Positions 15,706 to 24,346 of a stretch of DNA of 64,000 nucleotides are shown piece by piece. The notes below the pieces were generated by a model. It had not been told where the DNA came from, did not search any database, and saw nothing but the letters and a program-made list of their open reading frames with translations. The stretch is from NCBI RefSeq assembly GCF_945890115.1, contig NZ_CAMDCK010000009.1:44657-108656 (forward strand), in the 5' to 3' direction. How positions within the stretch are numbered: position 1 is the stretch's first letter; every line of letters begins with the position of its first letter. Source of the DNA: Sphingorhabdus sp. EL138. Lineage in GTDB: Bacteria; Pseudomonadota; Alphaproteobacteria; Sphingomonadales; Sphingomonadaceae. The position numbers were made by a program, and so were the translations under genes.

Positions 15706-16461
15706 ATGTCGATTTTGTTTCTGACTGCGGCGGGTGCCGCAAACCCAGATGTGGCCGCACAATTCGGTCTTATCCCTGCGCTTAACGAAGGTGGTCCAAT
15801 TTCATGGTCGATCTTCATCGTCATGGTCATCATGTCGGTTTTCTCATTCTACATCATGTTCACGAAGCTGTTTGAACAGCAGAAGGTCCTGAACCAATAT
15901 AAAGAAGTCCGCACGCAATTCTGGCGCGCTGCAACGCTTGAAGAAGGCGCTGCAAAGCTCGACAAGAATAGCGCATATCGTCAAGTTGTCGACGACGGCA
16001 TCGCAGCACAAAAGCAGCATAGCCTTTTGACTGACCCAATCGAAGCACATGATTGGTTGCACGGCGCGATGGCGCGTTCGGAAGATTCCATCAACAACAA
16101 GCTTGCGGGCGGTCTTCCGTTCCTCGCAACGGTTGGTGCAACTGCTCCGTTCGTTGGTCTGCTTGGTACGGTTATCGGGATCTATTCGGCACTGATCAAA
16201 ATCGGTATCGCTGGTCAGGCCGACATCGGCAAGATCGCTGGTCCAGTTGGTGAAGCGTTGATCATGACCGCGATTGGTCTGTTCGTTGCTGTTCCTGCTG
16301 TTCTTGCGTACAACTGGCTTCAGGCCCGTAACAAGACAATCGCACGTAGCTTGGCTACTTTCTCGAACGATGTGCTCGGTTACATCTCTTCGGGTGGTCG
16401 CGTGAAGCCTGCTACTGCAGTAGCAGCAGGCAAGCCAGCGCCAGCAGCGGTTAAGAAGTAA
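15706..16461 (+). CDS. exbB: ExbB proton channel subunit (MotA/TolQ/ExbB family)
   Basis: It forms the inner-membrane pentamer that, with ExbD, converts proton flow into TonB movement. The 251-residue protein has three membrane helices (about residues 26-48, 140-165 and 182-205). The family core is FLATVGATAPFVGLLGTVIGIYSAL, followed by the conserved GLFVAVPAVLAYN helix. The C-terminus is Ala/Pro/Lys-rich. GAGAGGTAG stands before the ATG. It is followed by two exbD genes, separated by two hairpins. Confidence 0.94.
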   Translation: MSILFLTAAGAANPDVAAQFGLIPALNEGGPISWSIFIVMVIMSVFSFYIMFTKLFEQQKVLNQYKEVRTQFWRAATLEEGAAKLDKNSAYRQVVDDGIAAQKQHSLLTDPIEAHDWLHGAMARSEDSINNKLAGGLPFLATVGATAPFVGLLGTVIGIYSALIKIGIAGQADIGKIAGPVGEALIMTAIGLFVAVPAVLAYNWLQARNKTIARSLATFSNDVLGYISSGGRVKPATAVAAGKPAPAAVKK

Positions 16462-16471
16462 GATTGGGTGA

Positions 16472-16522
16472 GGGCTGCGTTAACGCGCAGCCCATCCGCC
16501 AGCCTGTGCTGGCGCTCGATTT
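16472..16522 (+). terminator. Two stem-loops between exbB and exbD
   Basis: GGGCTGCG (16472-16479) pairs with CGCAGCCC (16486-16493), then GCCAGC (16498-16503) with GCTGGC (16508-16513). A TTTTT follows after CTCGA. Position within the operon suggests a partial terminator or an mRNA-stabilising element that sets ExbB in excess over ExbD. Confidence 0.6.
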
Positions 16523-16554
16523 TTGACCCAATTTAGTTAGAAGAGGATTGGCCA

Positions 16555-17097
16555 ATGGCAATCAGTTCAGGAGGCGGCGGCAATGATGCGCCAATGTCTG
16601 ACATCAACACGACGCCGCTCGTCGACGTCATGCTGGTGCTCCTCATCGTGTTCCTCATCGCAATTCCAGTCGCCATTCAAACGGTGAAAATGGACATTCC
16701 AATCATCAAGTTTGAACCGACCAAAGCAAAGCGTGAAAATGTTTTGTTGTCAGTGACGACAACGGATGTCGGCGGACGTGATCCAGGTGACGCCGCGTAT
16801 CAGGGTGCAAACCCTGGTGGCGAGTGCCGCATTTACTGGAACGTTACCCCGGTTGATTCGACTGAACTGGTGGATCGCGCGGCAAAGCATCTGAAGGCCG
16901 AATTTGAAAAGCTTGGTGGCCCAGAAGCCGCCGCTGCTGGTCAAATCCTGCCCGAAATGTTGCCTGAGGCGCATATCCGTGGTGACATTAACACGCCCTA
17001 TCGTTGCATCGGTGGTGCAATTTACACCATGCAAATGGCTGGTTTTTCGCGCGTTGGCTTCATTTCGTCGCCATTCGAAAACGCGAATGTCCAGTAA
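16555..17097 (+). CDS. exbD: ExbD/TolR-type biopolymer transporter, first copy
   Basis: It carries the proton-relay aspartate of the ExbB-ExbD complex. The 180-residue protein has a short cytoplasmic N-terminus (SSGGGGNDAPMSDINTTPLVD), with the essential membrane Asp in NTTPLVDVMLVLL, one helix (about residues 22-43) and a periplasmic domain. The domain carries an insertion rich in Gly/Pro and three Cys, which is larger than in E. coli ExbD. The second exbD follows after 21 bases, so the pair may form a heterodimer in the channel. Confidence 0.93.
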   Translation: MAISSGGGGNDAPMSDINTTPLVDVMLVLLIVFLIAIPVAIQTVKMDIPIIKFEPTKAKRENVLLSVTTTDVGGRDPGDAAYQGANPGGECRIYWNVTPVDSTELVDRAAKHLKAEFEKLGGPEAAAAGQILPEMLPEAHIRGDINTPYRCIGGAIYTMQMAGFSRVGFISSPFENANVQ

Positions 17098-17118
17098 GCA
17101 ATTTAAGGAGCAATCATC

Positions 17119-17574
17119 ATGGCAATGAGTGGCGGTAACGATGATGGCCAGCCGATGATGGAAATGAACACGACGCCGTTGATCGACGTCATGCTCGTTC
17201 TCCTCATCATGCTGATGATCACCATCCCCCCGGTTTCGCACGCCGTAAATATCGACCTTCCGGTCAACGACCCTAATGCACCGCCGCCGGTGGATCCGAT
17301 TGATCCTGTGATCAACAAGATCATCATTCTGCCGAACAGCACCATCCAATGGAATGGCACACCCGTGACATTGCAGCAGATGGAGCAATATCTGGTGCGG
17401 ACGCGGTCGATGAAGCCGGAGCCGGAACTTCAGTTCCAGCCAGCTCCAACGGCGCCTTATGACACCGTTGACAAGGCATTGGTTTCTGTAAAGCGCAGCG
17501 GCATTTCGAAGTTCGGATTTGTCGGCAACGAACAATATCGCGTCTTCGGTAAGGCGTCGCGTGAGGGACGGTAG
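17119..17574 (+). CDS. ExbD/TolR-type biopolymer transporter, second copy
   Basis: The 151-residue paralogue also has the proton-relay Asp, in NTTPLIDVMLVLL, and one membrane helix. Its periplasmic part differs from the first copy (a Pro-rich linker PNAPPPVDPIDP, then a short alpha/beta domain). Two ExbD proteins in one cluster are common in sphingomonads and xanthomonads. It ends the transcript; a strong terminator lies 33 bases past the stop. Confidence 0.92.
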   Translation: MAMSGGNDDGQPMMEMNTTPLIDVMLVLLIMLMITIPPVSHAVNIDLPVNDPNAPPPVDPIDPVINKIIILPNSTIQWNGTPVTLQQMEQYLVRTRSMKPEPELQFQPAPTAPYDTVDKALVSVKRSGISKFGFVGNEQYRVFGKASREGR

Positions 17575-17607
17575 TCTCTACGACTTCGAACTAATCGACA
17601 TGGAAAG

Positions 17608-17635
17608 GGCGGTGCAGAAATGCGCCGCCTTTTTC
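17608..17635 (+). terminator. Terminator of the tonB-exb operon
   Basis: GGCGGTGCA (17608-17616) pairs with TGCGCCGCC (17621-17629) around a GAAA tetraloop, followed by TTTTT. One G-T wobble is present. It is a strong hairpin for + strand termination. Confidence 0.92.
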
Positions 17636-17715
17636 TTTGGCGCACGTACAGCCGCCTGGGCTTATATCGCCACATCCTGGGTTTGGGCCATCAAGGGCGG
17701 CGAAAGCCGAATCCT

Positions 17716-17741
17716 TGTCCCAGCCTACGCTGGGACGACGG
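17716..17741. repeat. Dispersed hairpin repeat (TCCCAGC-CTAC-GCTGGGA)
   Basis: A perfect 7-bp stem, TCCCAGC/GCTGGGA, has loop CTAC and is followed by CGACGG. It has the form of a sphingomonad dispersed extragenic palindrome, similar in design to that at 6925-6960 but with a different sequence. It lies between the converging exbD and peptidase genes. Confidence 0.65.
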
Positions 17742-17796
17742 TATTTGGGTGCAAGCGTCCCGTTCAAATGAGTCGGGTAATACCTTCCAGCAAACG

Positions 17797-19107
17797 TCAC
17801 TTCCCGCGGGAAAGCCGCGTCATCAATATCGCTGCCCGTTTTGCCTGACGCTTGATGCTCGCCAGATCGACGGTTTCGCCAGGCGCGTGGTCGCCCTTAC
17901 TGTAGACGCCAAGCCCGACAAGGCCATCCACATCATTGGCGACGAAACTGATATCGCCAGCACCGCGCTTCAACGGGTCGAGCACGGGCTGTTCCGCAAG
18001 GCCTAGGTCGCGGTTGACAGCATTAAGACCGGCCAGAAGCACCTTGTTGCCGTCCGTTGGCGCCATTGCCGGATAGCTTCCCCGGTTAAAGCTGATGGCC
18101 GCTTTGGTCTTCGGTGCCGATGCGGCAACGATATTAAGCATTTTTGCACGGACACGTGCGCTTTGTTCTTCGGACAGCGTCCGGAAATCGCCGCGCGCAA
18201 CGGCCAAGCCGGGGATGATATTGGTCTTGCCCTTGGCACTCACGCGGACGCCATCTGTATCAAAGTTCACTTCCTGCCCGGCGGCGACCAAGCCGATGTT
18301 AAACGTCAGGTTCTGCTCGGGCAGTTCCGTACGAAACCGGTGCAGGATGCGCGCCAATTCAAAAGCCGCGCCATCGCCATAAATATTATCGAATATCAGG
18401 GAGCTGTGTCCCGTGACACCGGACACTTCCAATTTCCAACTGTTGGACGACCGCCGCGATATAACGCCCATATCCTTGCCATTTTCAATAGAAAGTCCTT
18501 CAAAATCGAGCGCCACGTCTGCGGTTTTCCCCGCTGCGATCAACGGCGCACGTGTGATATCAATCGGGTCGCCGGCATCCTCTTCATCCCCTGTCATATG
18601 GATTTCTATGCTGGCGTCCTTCAACGTGCCTGCCGCTTGCATCGCGCGTAAGGCAGACACGATGACCACTATGCCGCCCTTGTCATCGCCTGCACCCGGG
18701 CCAATCGCTTGTTCGCCATTGCGGACAAAGGTCTGGAACGGGCTATCTGCCTCAAACACAGTGTCGAGATGGGCAATGAGCAATAGTTTCTTCGTGCCCT
18801 TTTTGCCCGCCTTGGTTGCGACGAGATGCCCCGAACGACCCGCTTTCGCCATATCGATCCATTCCACCTTGAAACCCAGTGGCTCCAGTTCGGCCCGCAT
18901 CATATCGCCGACGATCTTTACGCCGGGAAAGTTCATGGTGCCCGAATTCTGGTTCACCAGCTTTTCAAGTAGGGTGATGGATCTTTCATATTCCGCATCG
19001 ACGGTCGCGACCATTTTGGCTTCGGATGGAGACAATTTGGCATGAGCCGCTGGTGAAAGGGCGACGAGGGCAATGCTGCTACACAGCATCAAGGCACCGA
19101 ATTTCAT
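17797..19107 (-). CDS. M20/M28-type zinc metallopeptidase, secreted
   Basis: This resembles glutamate carboxypeptidase/carboxypeptidase G2 enzymes that remove C-terminal residues from peptides or folate-like compounds. The 436-residue precursor has a signal peptide (MKFGALMLCSSIALVALS, cleavage after AHA). Zinc ligands are seen in IAHLDTVF (His and Asp), GPGAGDDKGG (bridging Asp), TGDEEDAG (catalytic Glu pair), LDFEG and KGDHAPGE (last His). The middle part (SNSWKLEVSGVTGHS) is the dimerisation domain. It is downstream of blh on the same strand, with a 75-base gap; a functional link to the rhodopsin pair is not evident. Confidence 0.9.
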   Translation of the reverse strand: MKFGALMLCSSIALVALSPAAHAKLSPSEAKMVATVDAEYERSITLLEKLVNQNSGTMNFPGVKIVGDMMRAELEPLGFKVEWIDMAKAGRSGHLVATKAGKKGTKKLLLIAHLDTVFEADSPFQTFVRNGEQAIGPGAGDDKGGIVVIVSALRAMQAAGTLKDASIEIHMTGDEEDAGDPIDITRAPLIAAGKTADVALDFEGLSIENGKDMGVISRRSSNSWKLEVSGVTGHSSLIFDNIYGDGAAFELARILHRFRTELPEQNLTFNIGLVAAGQEVNFDTDGVRVSAKGKTNIIPGLAVARGDFRTLSEEQSARVRAKMLNIVAASAPKTKAAISFNRGSYPAMAPTDGNKVLLAGLNAVNRDLGLAEQPVLDPLKRGAGDISFVANDVDGLVGLGVYSKGDHAPGETVDLASIKRQAKRAAILMTRLSRGK

Positions 19108-19182
19108 GATATACTCCCGATTAAGACCAGCATGATGTGCCGCGCTTTGCCAATTGAGGCAAGGGTGTTGAACAGGCGGATT

Positions 19183-20091
19183 CTACGCGGGATTTTTGTC
19201 CAACAGAATATGCTCCAAAATGAAATGCGGGACAGTCAGCGTGGATATCAGAATGAATGCTGTCCGGATGATGCCCATGTCAGCGGGAACATCGCCCTGA
19301 TACAGGAACATCAATACACCCAGACCCAATGACAAAGCGAATACCGCGCAAATGATGGCGGTCTTCTTCATCGGTGACAGGTCACCTGTCTCACGTAACG
19401 CGTCGGCCATGTGCCGCGGCGAATGGAGTCCGCAGAAGAATATGGCAAATGCCACAAGTGGCGGCAGGAACAGGGCGGCGGCGATGCAGGCAAGCACCTC
19501 CAATGCGCTTTGCTTGTCATCGTGACGGAATGCCCAATAGGCAAAAACGAGACTGCCCAAGGCTGCTGGAACCGAGGCCGCGCCAAGTAATGCGGCAATC
19601 ACTGCGCCATTATCGCTGCCGGTCAGCGCAGCGAATATCATGGCGACATCGTCAGGGCTGGCAAGCGCTGGCAATGCCACCAAAGCCCACCCGACCATCA
19701 TGGCCAGAAACGGGTCAACGCCGCCGCGCCAATCGCGACTGAAATGCACGATAGAAATGATGAGAAACGAAATGAGCGCCAGCTCAGGCAGTTGAAGCCA
19801 TAAAAGCACCATGGCGCCTGCGCAGCCCAGATAGCCGCCAATAATTTTGGCCTTACCGGCAAATCCCTTTTGCCCGAAATGGGCCGCAGCGATTTCAACG
19901 TCTAGCGTTCCGTGCGGGACCCCTGCGAGGACGATTGCGACCGCAGCCAGCATATTGGCATGAGTGCCGTCCATGAAGCCCCAAAAGCGATCAATGACAA
20001 TTAACAGCAGAGTAGCGACCGGTAACGCAAACAGGCGCAACATTTTTGGAAATGTTGCGCCTGCAGAATGCGAGTATGAAATTGTAGTCAT
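19183..20091 (-). CDS. blh: Brp/Blh-type beta-carotene 15,15'-dioxygenase
   Basis: It cleaves beta-carotene into two retinal molecules, the chromophore for the rhodopsin encoded just upstream. The 302-residue membrane protein has about eight hydrophobic segments. The iron-binding histidines of the family are seen in GVPHGTLDVE, HFSRDWR, CGLHSPRHMAD and VPHFILEH. It follows the rhodopsin gene after a 39-base gap with the same orientation, the usual rhodopsin-blh operon. Because a beta-carotene supply is needed, crt genes must lie elsewhere. Confidence 0.95.
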   Translation of the reverse strand: MTTISYSHSAGATFPKMLRLFALPVATLLLIVIDRFWGFMDGTHANMLAAVAIVLAGVPHGTLDVEIAAAHFGQKGFAGKAKIIGGYLGCAGAMVLLWLQLPELALISFLIISIVHFSRDWRGGVDPFLAMMVGWALVALPALASPDDVAMIFAALTGSDNGAVIAALLGAASVPAALGSLVFAYWAFRHDDKQSALEVLACIAAALFLPPLVAFAIFFCGLHSPRHMADALRETGDLSPMKKTAIICAVFALSLGLGVLMFLYQGDVPADMGIIRTAFILISTLTVPHFILEHILLDKNPA

Positions 20092-20130
20092 GTAGGAATG
20101 TACGCCACCGAAGCGGCGTACGTCCTTATT

Positions 20131-20892
20131 TTAGCCATGGGCCTTATCGCCATATTCGGCTTGCGATTTGCGTACTGCGATCATGTAGATCAAGACGCCG
20201 ACGCCTGCCTTTGCGATCAAGTCAGCAATGGTATAGCCGACTTGAACGCCTACGGTTACGTCCGAACCGCTGAGGTTGGTGTAAGGGATCATGTATACGA
20301 TCGGGTAAAAACCCCATGATGCGAAGGTCAGCAAACGTGCCTTCTTCACCAACTCGCGAACATTTTCTGGCTGGCTGTTGATCGATGCACCGAGACCAGC
20401 AAACAATTGCCACATGATGTAGACAAAAGGAATCGCCGACAATGTGCCCCACAATACGCGGGTTGGAATGTCGGTTGCGATTTCACCTGGGTAGCCCAAG
20501 ACGATCATTAGAGCTGCAGCGCCGCCGAGCTTGAACGACTTGGAGACGGTTTCGTCTTGGCTCAAACGCATCACGAGGATGAGTTCGATCAACAACAATG
20601 GCACGGTCAACAACCAATCGACATAACGATAGGCATCGTTAAATGCATAGCCACTTGCGGCTACTACGCCGCCTTCAACGGTATATGCACCTTCCCAGCT
20701 TTCGAAAATGCGGAAATAGTGATAAGCGGCAATGGCAGTAACCAAGCCGGAAATGGTAAGCGCCGTCTTGTAGGCGGGGCCTACTTGCGAACGGCCCAAC
20801 CACAAAAACAGCGTTGCCGCTGCCATGGTGGCAAATGTAAATGAGAATGCATTATAGACCAATGAATATTGGCCAAAACTTAGAGTTTCCAC
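20131..20892 (-). CDS. Xanthorhodopsin-type light-driven proton pump
   Basis: This seven-helix retinal protein pumps protons out of the cell in light. The 253-residue protein has the proton-pump triad D92, T96, E103 (helix C, YRYVDWLLTVPLLLIELI), H58 (AAYHYFRIF) as counterion partner, and the Schiff-base Lys K228 (DLIAKAGVG). L100 at the tuning position indicates green absorption. G149 in RVLWGTLSAIPF replaces the bulky residue of bacteriorhodopsin, opening the retinal pocket for a carotenoid antenna as in xanthorhodopsin. The start is GTG at 20892, with GGGGGGAG seven bases upstream. blh follows directly. Confidence 0.96.
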   Translation of the reverse strand: METLSFGQYSLVYNAFSFTFATMAAATLFLWLGRSQVGPAYKTALTISGLVTAIAAYHYFRIFESWEGAYTVEGGVVAASGYAFNDAYRYVDWLLTVPLLLIELILVMRLSQDETVSKSFKLGGAAALMIVLGYPGEIATDIPTRVLWGTLSAIPFVYIMWQLFAGLGASINSQPENVRELVKKARLLTFASWGFYPIVYMIPYTNLSGSDVTVGVQVGYTIADLIAKAGVGVLIYMIAVRKSQAEYGDKAHG

Positions 20893-20942
20893 GATTTTTC
20901 TCCCCCCTTTTTAAGACACCACTCTGGGCGTCGGGAAAGTCG

Positions 20943-20970
20943 ATGTTAACCTAAGCATTTGATGTGTCAA
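20943..20970 (-). promoter_or_regulatory. Predicted sigma-70-type promoter of the rhodopsin operon
   Basis: On the minus strand a perfect TTGACA (20965-20970) is followed, after 16 bases, by TAACAT (20943-20948; 4 of 6 positions agree with TATAAT). The start of transcription would fall near 20936, giving a leader of about 45 bases before the GTG. Confidence 0.55.
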
Positions 20971-21235
20971 CCCATCCTTTATACCGTTTTTCCCCCTATA
21001 TTGCTTCAAGCAGTCATCTACGGGGCAGAAAAGTTAGGCGCTGCGCTGCTCCAATGGTGCGTTAGCAGGCGGTGCAATTTCACTGTTTTTGATTATGACA
21101 ACGCGCGGCTGGATGCCCATATCTCGAACTGGAAGTCGACGTGCCAATGTCGCATGAGAATTACTGTATCGCCCCGGCAAAGTACAGTTCCGGACGGTGG
21201 TAAAATGGAACATTCCGGCTTGGAACTGATTACGC

Positions 21236-21258
21236 TTTCACGAAACAATTACGTGAAA
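21236..21258 (+). promoter_or_regulatory. Perfect inverted repeat upstream of the repeat-protein gene
   Basis: TTTCACG-N9-CGTGAAA stands 10 bases upstream of the ATG. It has the form of a dimeric regulator's operator or a 5'-UTR hairpin that covers the ribosome binding region. It does not fit a consensus known to me. Confidence 0.45.
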
Positions 21259-21268
21259 AGAAATTCTT

Positions 21269-22309
21269 ATGAAAAGTTGGATATTTTTTGTAGGCGTTGC
21301 GCTTACAGTTCTCACCCCTTCTATCGCCGCTGCGCAAGATGACGGTTGTCGCCGTGACGGAAGTGGCCGTATCATTGGTACAGCCGTTGGCGCGGGCGCA
21401 GGCGGCGTGTTGGGCAATGTAATCGCTGGACGTGGCGATAAGACTGAAGGCTCCATAATCGGCGCTGTCGTTGGTGCGGTCATTGGCAATCAGGTGTCCA
21501 GATCGAACCGTGGCGATTGCCGCACGGCTTACGGCTATTTTGACGAACAAGGTCGCTGGCATTCCACCGGAGTCAGCGCGTCCGAAGCACGTGGCTATTA
21601 TGACCGCAATGGCACTTGGGTTGATGGTCAGCCAAACGGATATTACGACAATGGCCGATGGGTCGTGGCGAACGGGGACCGCGACAGCGCAGGCTATGTC
21701 GATCGTGACGGCTATTGGGTTCCGGCATCATCCGTCGGCTATTATGATCGCAACAATCGCTGGGTAGGTGGGACCGCAACGGGCTATTATGACTCCAACG
21801 GCCGTTGGGTCGCTGGTCCCACACGCGGACGTTACGATGCGCGTGGCCGCTGGATTGTAGGAGATACGGGTTATGCCAATGAAAACACCGCCAATTGGAA
21901 CGCGGTGGAGCAGCCAGGATATTATGACATTAACGGCCGCTGGGTCGCCGGCCGATCTTATGGTTATTATGACTCGCGGGGACGCTGGGTCTCAACCCGT
22001 CAGGGCAGTTACCAGAACACCCAATATCGACCGGGTACGAGTGCATATGAACTGAACCAAATGCCCATGGATGTTTTAAGCCGGATTAGCTGGATGCGCG
22101 AATATGTTCAGAGGTCGGTGCAATCACGGCAAATGAACCGAGCAAGCGCGCAATATGCGCGTCGTGAGCTGACCGCGACTGAGACGCAGAACCGGCAGTT
22201 CACTCGGGACGGTCGACTTACATCACGTGAAGAGCAGACGATACAGCGACGTCTGGACCAGCTTACAAAGCGCTTTGAACAAAGCGAACGTCAAGCGCGC
22301 AATTATTAA
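21269..22309 (+). CDS. Secreted protein with glycine zipper and GYYDxxGRWV tandem repeats
   Basis: The 346-residue precursor has a signal peptide (MKSWIFFVGVALTVLTPSIA, cut after AAAQ). A glycine-zipper segment follows at residues 33-76 (IIGTAVGAGAGGVLGNVI and GSIIGAVVGAVIG), as in Rickettsia 17-kDa-type lipoproteins, though no lipobox is present. Residues 87-243 hold nine copies of a 14-24-residue unit with core GYYDxxGRWV, some diverged (GRYDARGRWI, GYVDRDGYWV). The C-terminal 90 residues are Arg/Gln-rich and probably helical. A cell-envelope or surface role is likely, since short aromatic repeats often bind glycans or wall, but the function is unknown. Confidence 0.8.
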   Translation: MKSWIFFVGVALTVLTPSIAAAQDDGCRRDGSGRIIGTAVGAGAGGVLGNVIAGRGDKTEGSIIGAVVGAVIGNQVSRSNRGDCRTAYGYFDEQGRWHSTGVSASEARGYYDRNGTWVDGQPNGYYDNGRWVVANGDRDSAGYVDRDGYWVPASSVGYYDRNNRWVGGTATGYYDSNGRWVAGPTRGRYDARGRWIVGDTGYANENTANWNAVEQPGYYDINGRWVAGRSYGYYDSRGRWVSTRQGSYQNTQYRPGTSAYELNQMPMDVLSRISWMREYVQRSVQSRQMNRASAQYARRELTATETQNRQFTRDGRLTSREEQTIQRRLDQLTKRFEQSERQARNY

Positions 22310-22313
22310 AGCC

Positions 22314-22354
22314 CAAAAAAGGCCCGGCGGTCCCCCAACTGCCGGGCCTTTAAT
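22314..22354. terminator. Bidirectional terminator
   Basis: A strong stem GGCCCGGC/GCCGGGCC has A-run on the left and T-run on the right. It serves both the repeat-protein gene (+) and glnA (-), which converge here. Confidence 0.9.
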
Positions 22355-22374
22355 ACTGATCTAATACGTTAGGA

Positions 22375-23787
22375 TCAGTAGCTATAATACATGTCGAACT
22401 CGACAGGGCTTGGCGTCATTTCCCAACGGGCGACATCTTCCATCTTAAGTTCGATGTAGCTTTCGATCTGGTCCTTTGAGAACACGTCACCTTTCAACAA
22501 GAAGTCGTGATTAGCGGCCAGTGCATCGAGCGCTTCGCGCAGTGAGCCGGCAACAGTCGGAACTTGCGCGAGTTCTGCCGGTGGCAGATCATACAGGTTC
22601 TTGTCCATAGCTTCGCCTGGGTGGATCTTGTTCTGAATACCGTCGAGGCCAGCCATAAACAGCGCCGCATAGCACAGATATGGGTTGGCCATTGCATCTG
22701 GGAAGCGGACTTCGACGCGCTTTGCCTTGGCACCTGCGCCATATGGAATGCGGCATGATGCCGAACGGTTGCGCGCCGAATAGGCAAGCAACACGGGCGC
22801 TTCATAGCCGGGAACCAAGCGCTTGTAGCTGTTGGTGGTCGGGTTGGAGAATGCGTTAATCGCCTTGGCGTGCTTGATGATGCCGCCAATGAAAAACAGG
22901 CACATTTCCGACAGACCAGCATAGCCATCACCCGCGAACAGCGGCGTCTTGCCTTCCCAGATCGACAAATGGGTGTGCATGCCTGACCCATTATCTTCTT
23001 TGATTGGCTTTGGCATGAACGTTGCGGTCTTGCCATAAGCGTGCGCCACCTGATGCACGACATATTTGTAGATCTGCATACGGTCGGCGGTCTGGGTCAG
23101 CGTACCAAAGGTAAGGCCAAGCTCATGCTGCGCTGCGGCAACTTCATGGTGATGCTTGTCGCATGGCAAGCCCATCTCCAGCATGGTTGAAACCATCTCA
23201 CCACGGATATCCATAGCGCTGTCGACAGGTGCGACGGGGAAATATCCGCCCTTGGCACGTGGGCGATGGCCCATATTGCCGCTCTCATATTTGGTACCGC
23301 TGTTCGTTGGCAGTTCGATATCGTCAATCTTGTAATATGACGTGTTGTAGCTGTTTTCAAAACGCACATCATCAAACATGAAGAATTCGGCTTCTGGACC
23401 GACATAGACGGTGTCGCCAATGCCGGTCGTCTTCAGATAGGCTTCGGCGCGCTTGGCGGTCGAACGCGGGTCGCGGCTGTAGAGCTCGCCGGTTGATGGC
23501 TCAACAATGTCGCAGAAGATAATCATCATCGGCGTGGCCGAGAATGGATCAACATATACTGCGTCCAGATCGGGCTTCAGGATCATGTCGGATTCGTTGA
23601 TTGCTTTCCAGCCTTCAATGGACGAACCGTCGAACATCAGGCCGTCCTCCAACTCATCTTCGCCAATGACGCCCGCGCACATCGTCAGATGCTGCCATTT
23701 GCCCTTGGGATCAGTGAAGCGCACATCGACCCATTCGATTTCCTCATCCTTGATGCGCTTGATGATGTCTTTGGCTGAAGTGCCCAT
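22375..23787 (-). CDS. glnA: Glutamine synthetase, type I
   Basis: It makes glutamine from glutamate, ammonia and ATP, the main entry of nitrogen. The 470-residue protein has the expected length and the motifs [30 protein letters not shown] (ATP/metal site) and [11 protein letters not shown]. Tyr399 in NLYDLPP is the site adenylylated by GlnE in the GS-I-beta group, so activity is probably controlled by PII-dependent adenylylation. glnB stands directly upstream in the same orientation (47-base gap), forming glnBA. Confidence 0.97.
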   Translation of the reverse strand: MGTSAKDIIKRIKDEEIEWVDVRFTDPKGKWQHLTMCAGVIGEDELEDGLMFDGSSIEGWKAINESDMILKPDLDAVYVDPFSATPMMIIFCDIVEPSTGELYSRDPRSTAKRAEAYLKTTGIGDTVYVGPEAEFFMFDDVRFENSYNTSYYKIDDIELPTNSGTKYESGNMGHRPRAKGGYFPVAPVDSAMDIRGEMVSTMLEMGLPCDKHHHEVAAAQHELGLTFGTLTQTADRMQIYKYVVHQVAHAYGKTATFMPKPIKEDNGSGMHTHLSIWEGKTPLFAGDGYAGLSEMCLFFIGGIIKHAKAINAFSNPTTNSYKRLVPGYEAPVLLAYSARNRSASCRIPYGAGAKAKRVEVRFPDAMANPYLCYAALFMAGLDGIQNKIHPGEAMDKNLYDLPPAELAQVPTVAGSLREALDALAANHDFLLKGDVFSKDQIESYIELKMEDVARWEMTPSPVEFDMYYSY

Positions 23788-23834
23788 AATGCGTTCCTTC
23801 TTTCGCTTGTCTTTCTTAAGTGATTTGGATTTTT

Positions 23835-24233
<399 letters not shown>

Positions 24234-24296
24234 TTATCAAGTATCGTGCCAAATCGGGTGACGCACAAACGGGGGATTTTTAAACGATTGCGGCAA

Positions 24297-24327
24297 TGGC
24301 ATCTGCCTAAATTTTAGGCAGATGCCA
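24297..24327 (-). terminator. Long perfect hairpin past the PQQ-dehydrogenase gene
   Basis: TGGCATCTGCCTAAA pairs with TTTAGGCAGATGCCA, a 15-bp stem without a long T-tract. It is probably a terminator or mRNA 3'-end stabiliser. It lies 20 bases beyond the stop of the quinoprotein gene. Confidence 0.7.
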
Positions 24328-24346
24328 GATTCATGGGCAGCAGATT

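Larger units (their letters stand above)
20893..21268. other. Divergent control region rhodopsin / repeat-protein gene
   Basis: These 376 bases separate two divergent genes and hold no other gene. They carry the rhodopsin promoter at 20943-20970 and a perfect inverted repeat at 21236-21258 next to the repeat-protein gene. Confidence 0.6.

Noticed and set aside
15039..15833. 264-codon minus-strand frame opposite tonB
   Set aside because: Its Trp/Arg-rich sequence is the mirror of the Pro-rich TonB spacer.
21500..22020. Tandem repeat suspected to be a CRISPR array
   Set aside because: The repeats are in-frame coding units of a secreted protein, variable in sequence and spacing, with no unique spacers. 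No CRISPR array is present in the window.
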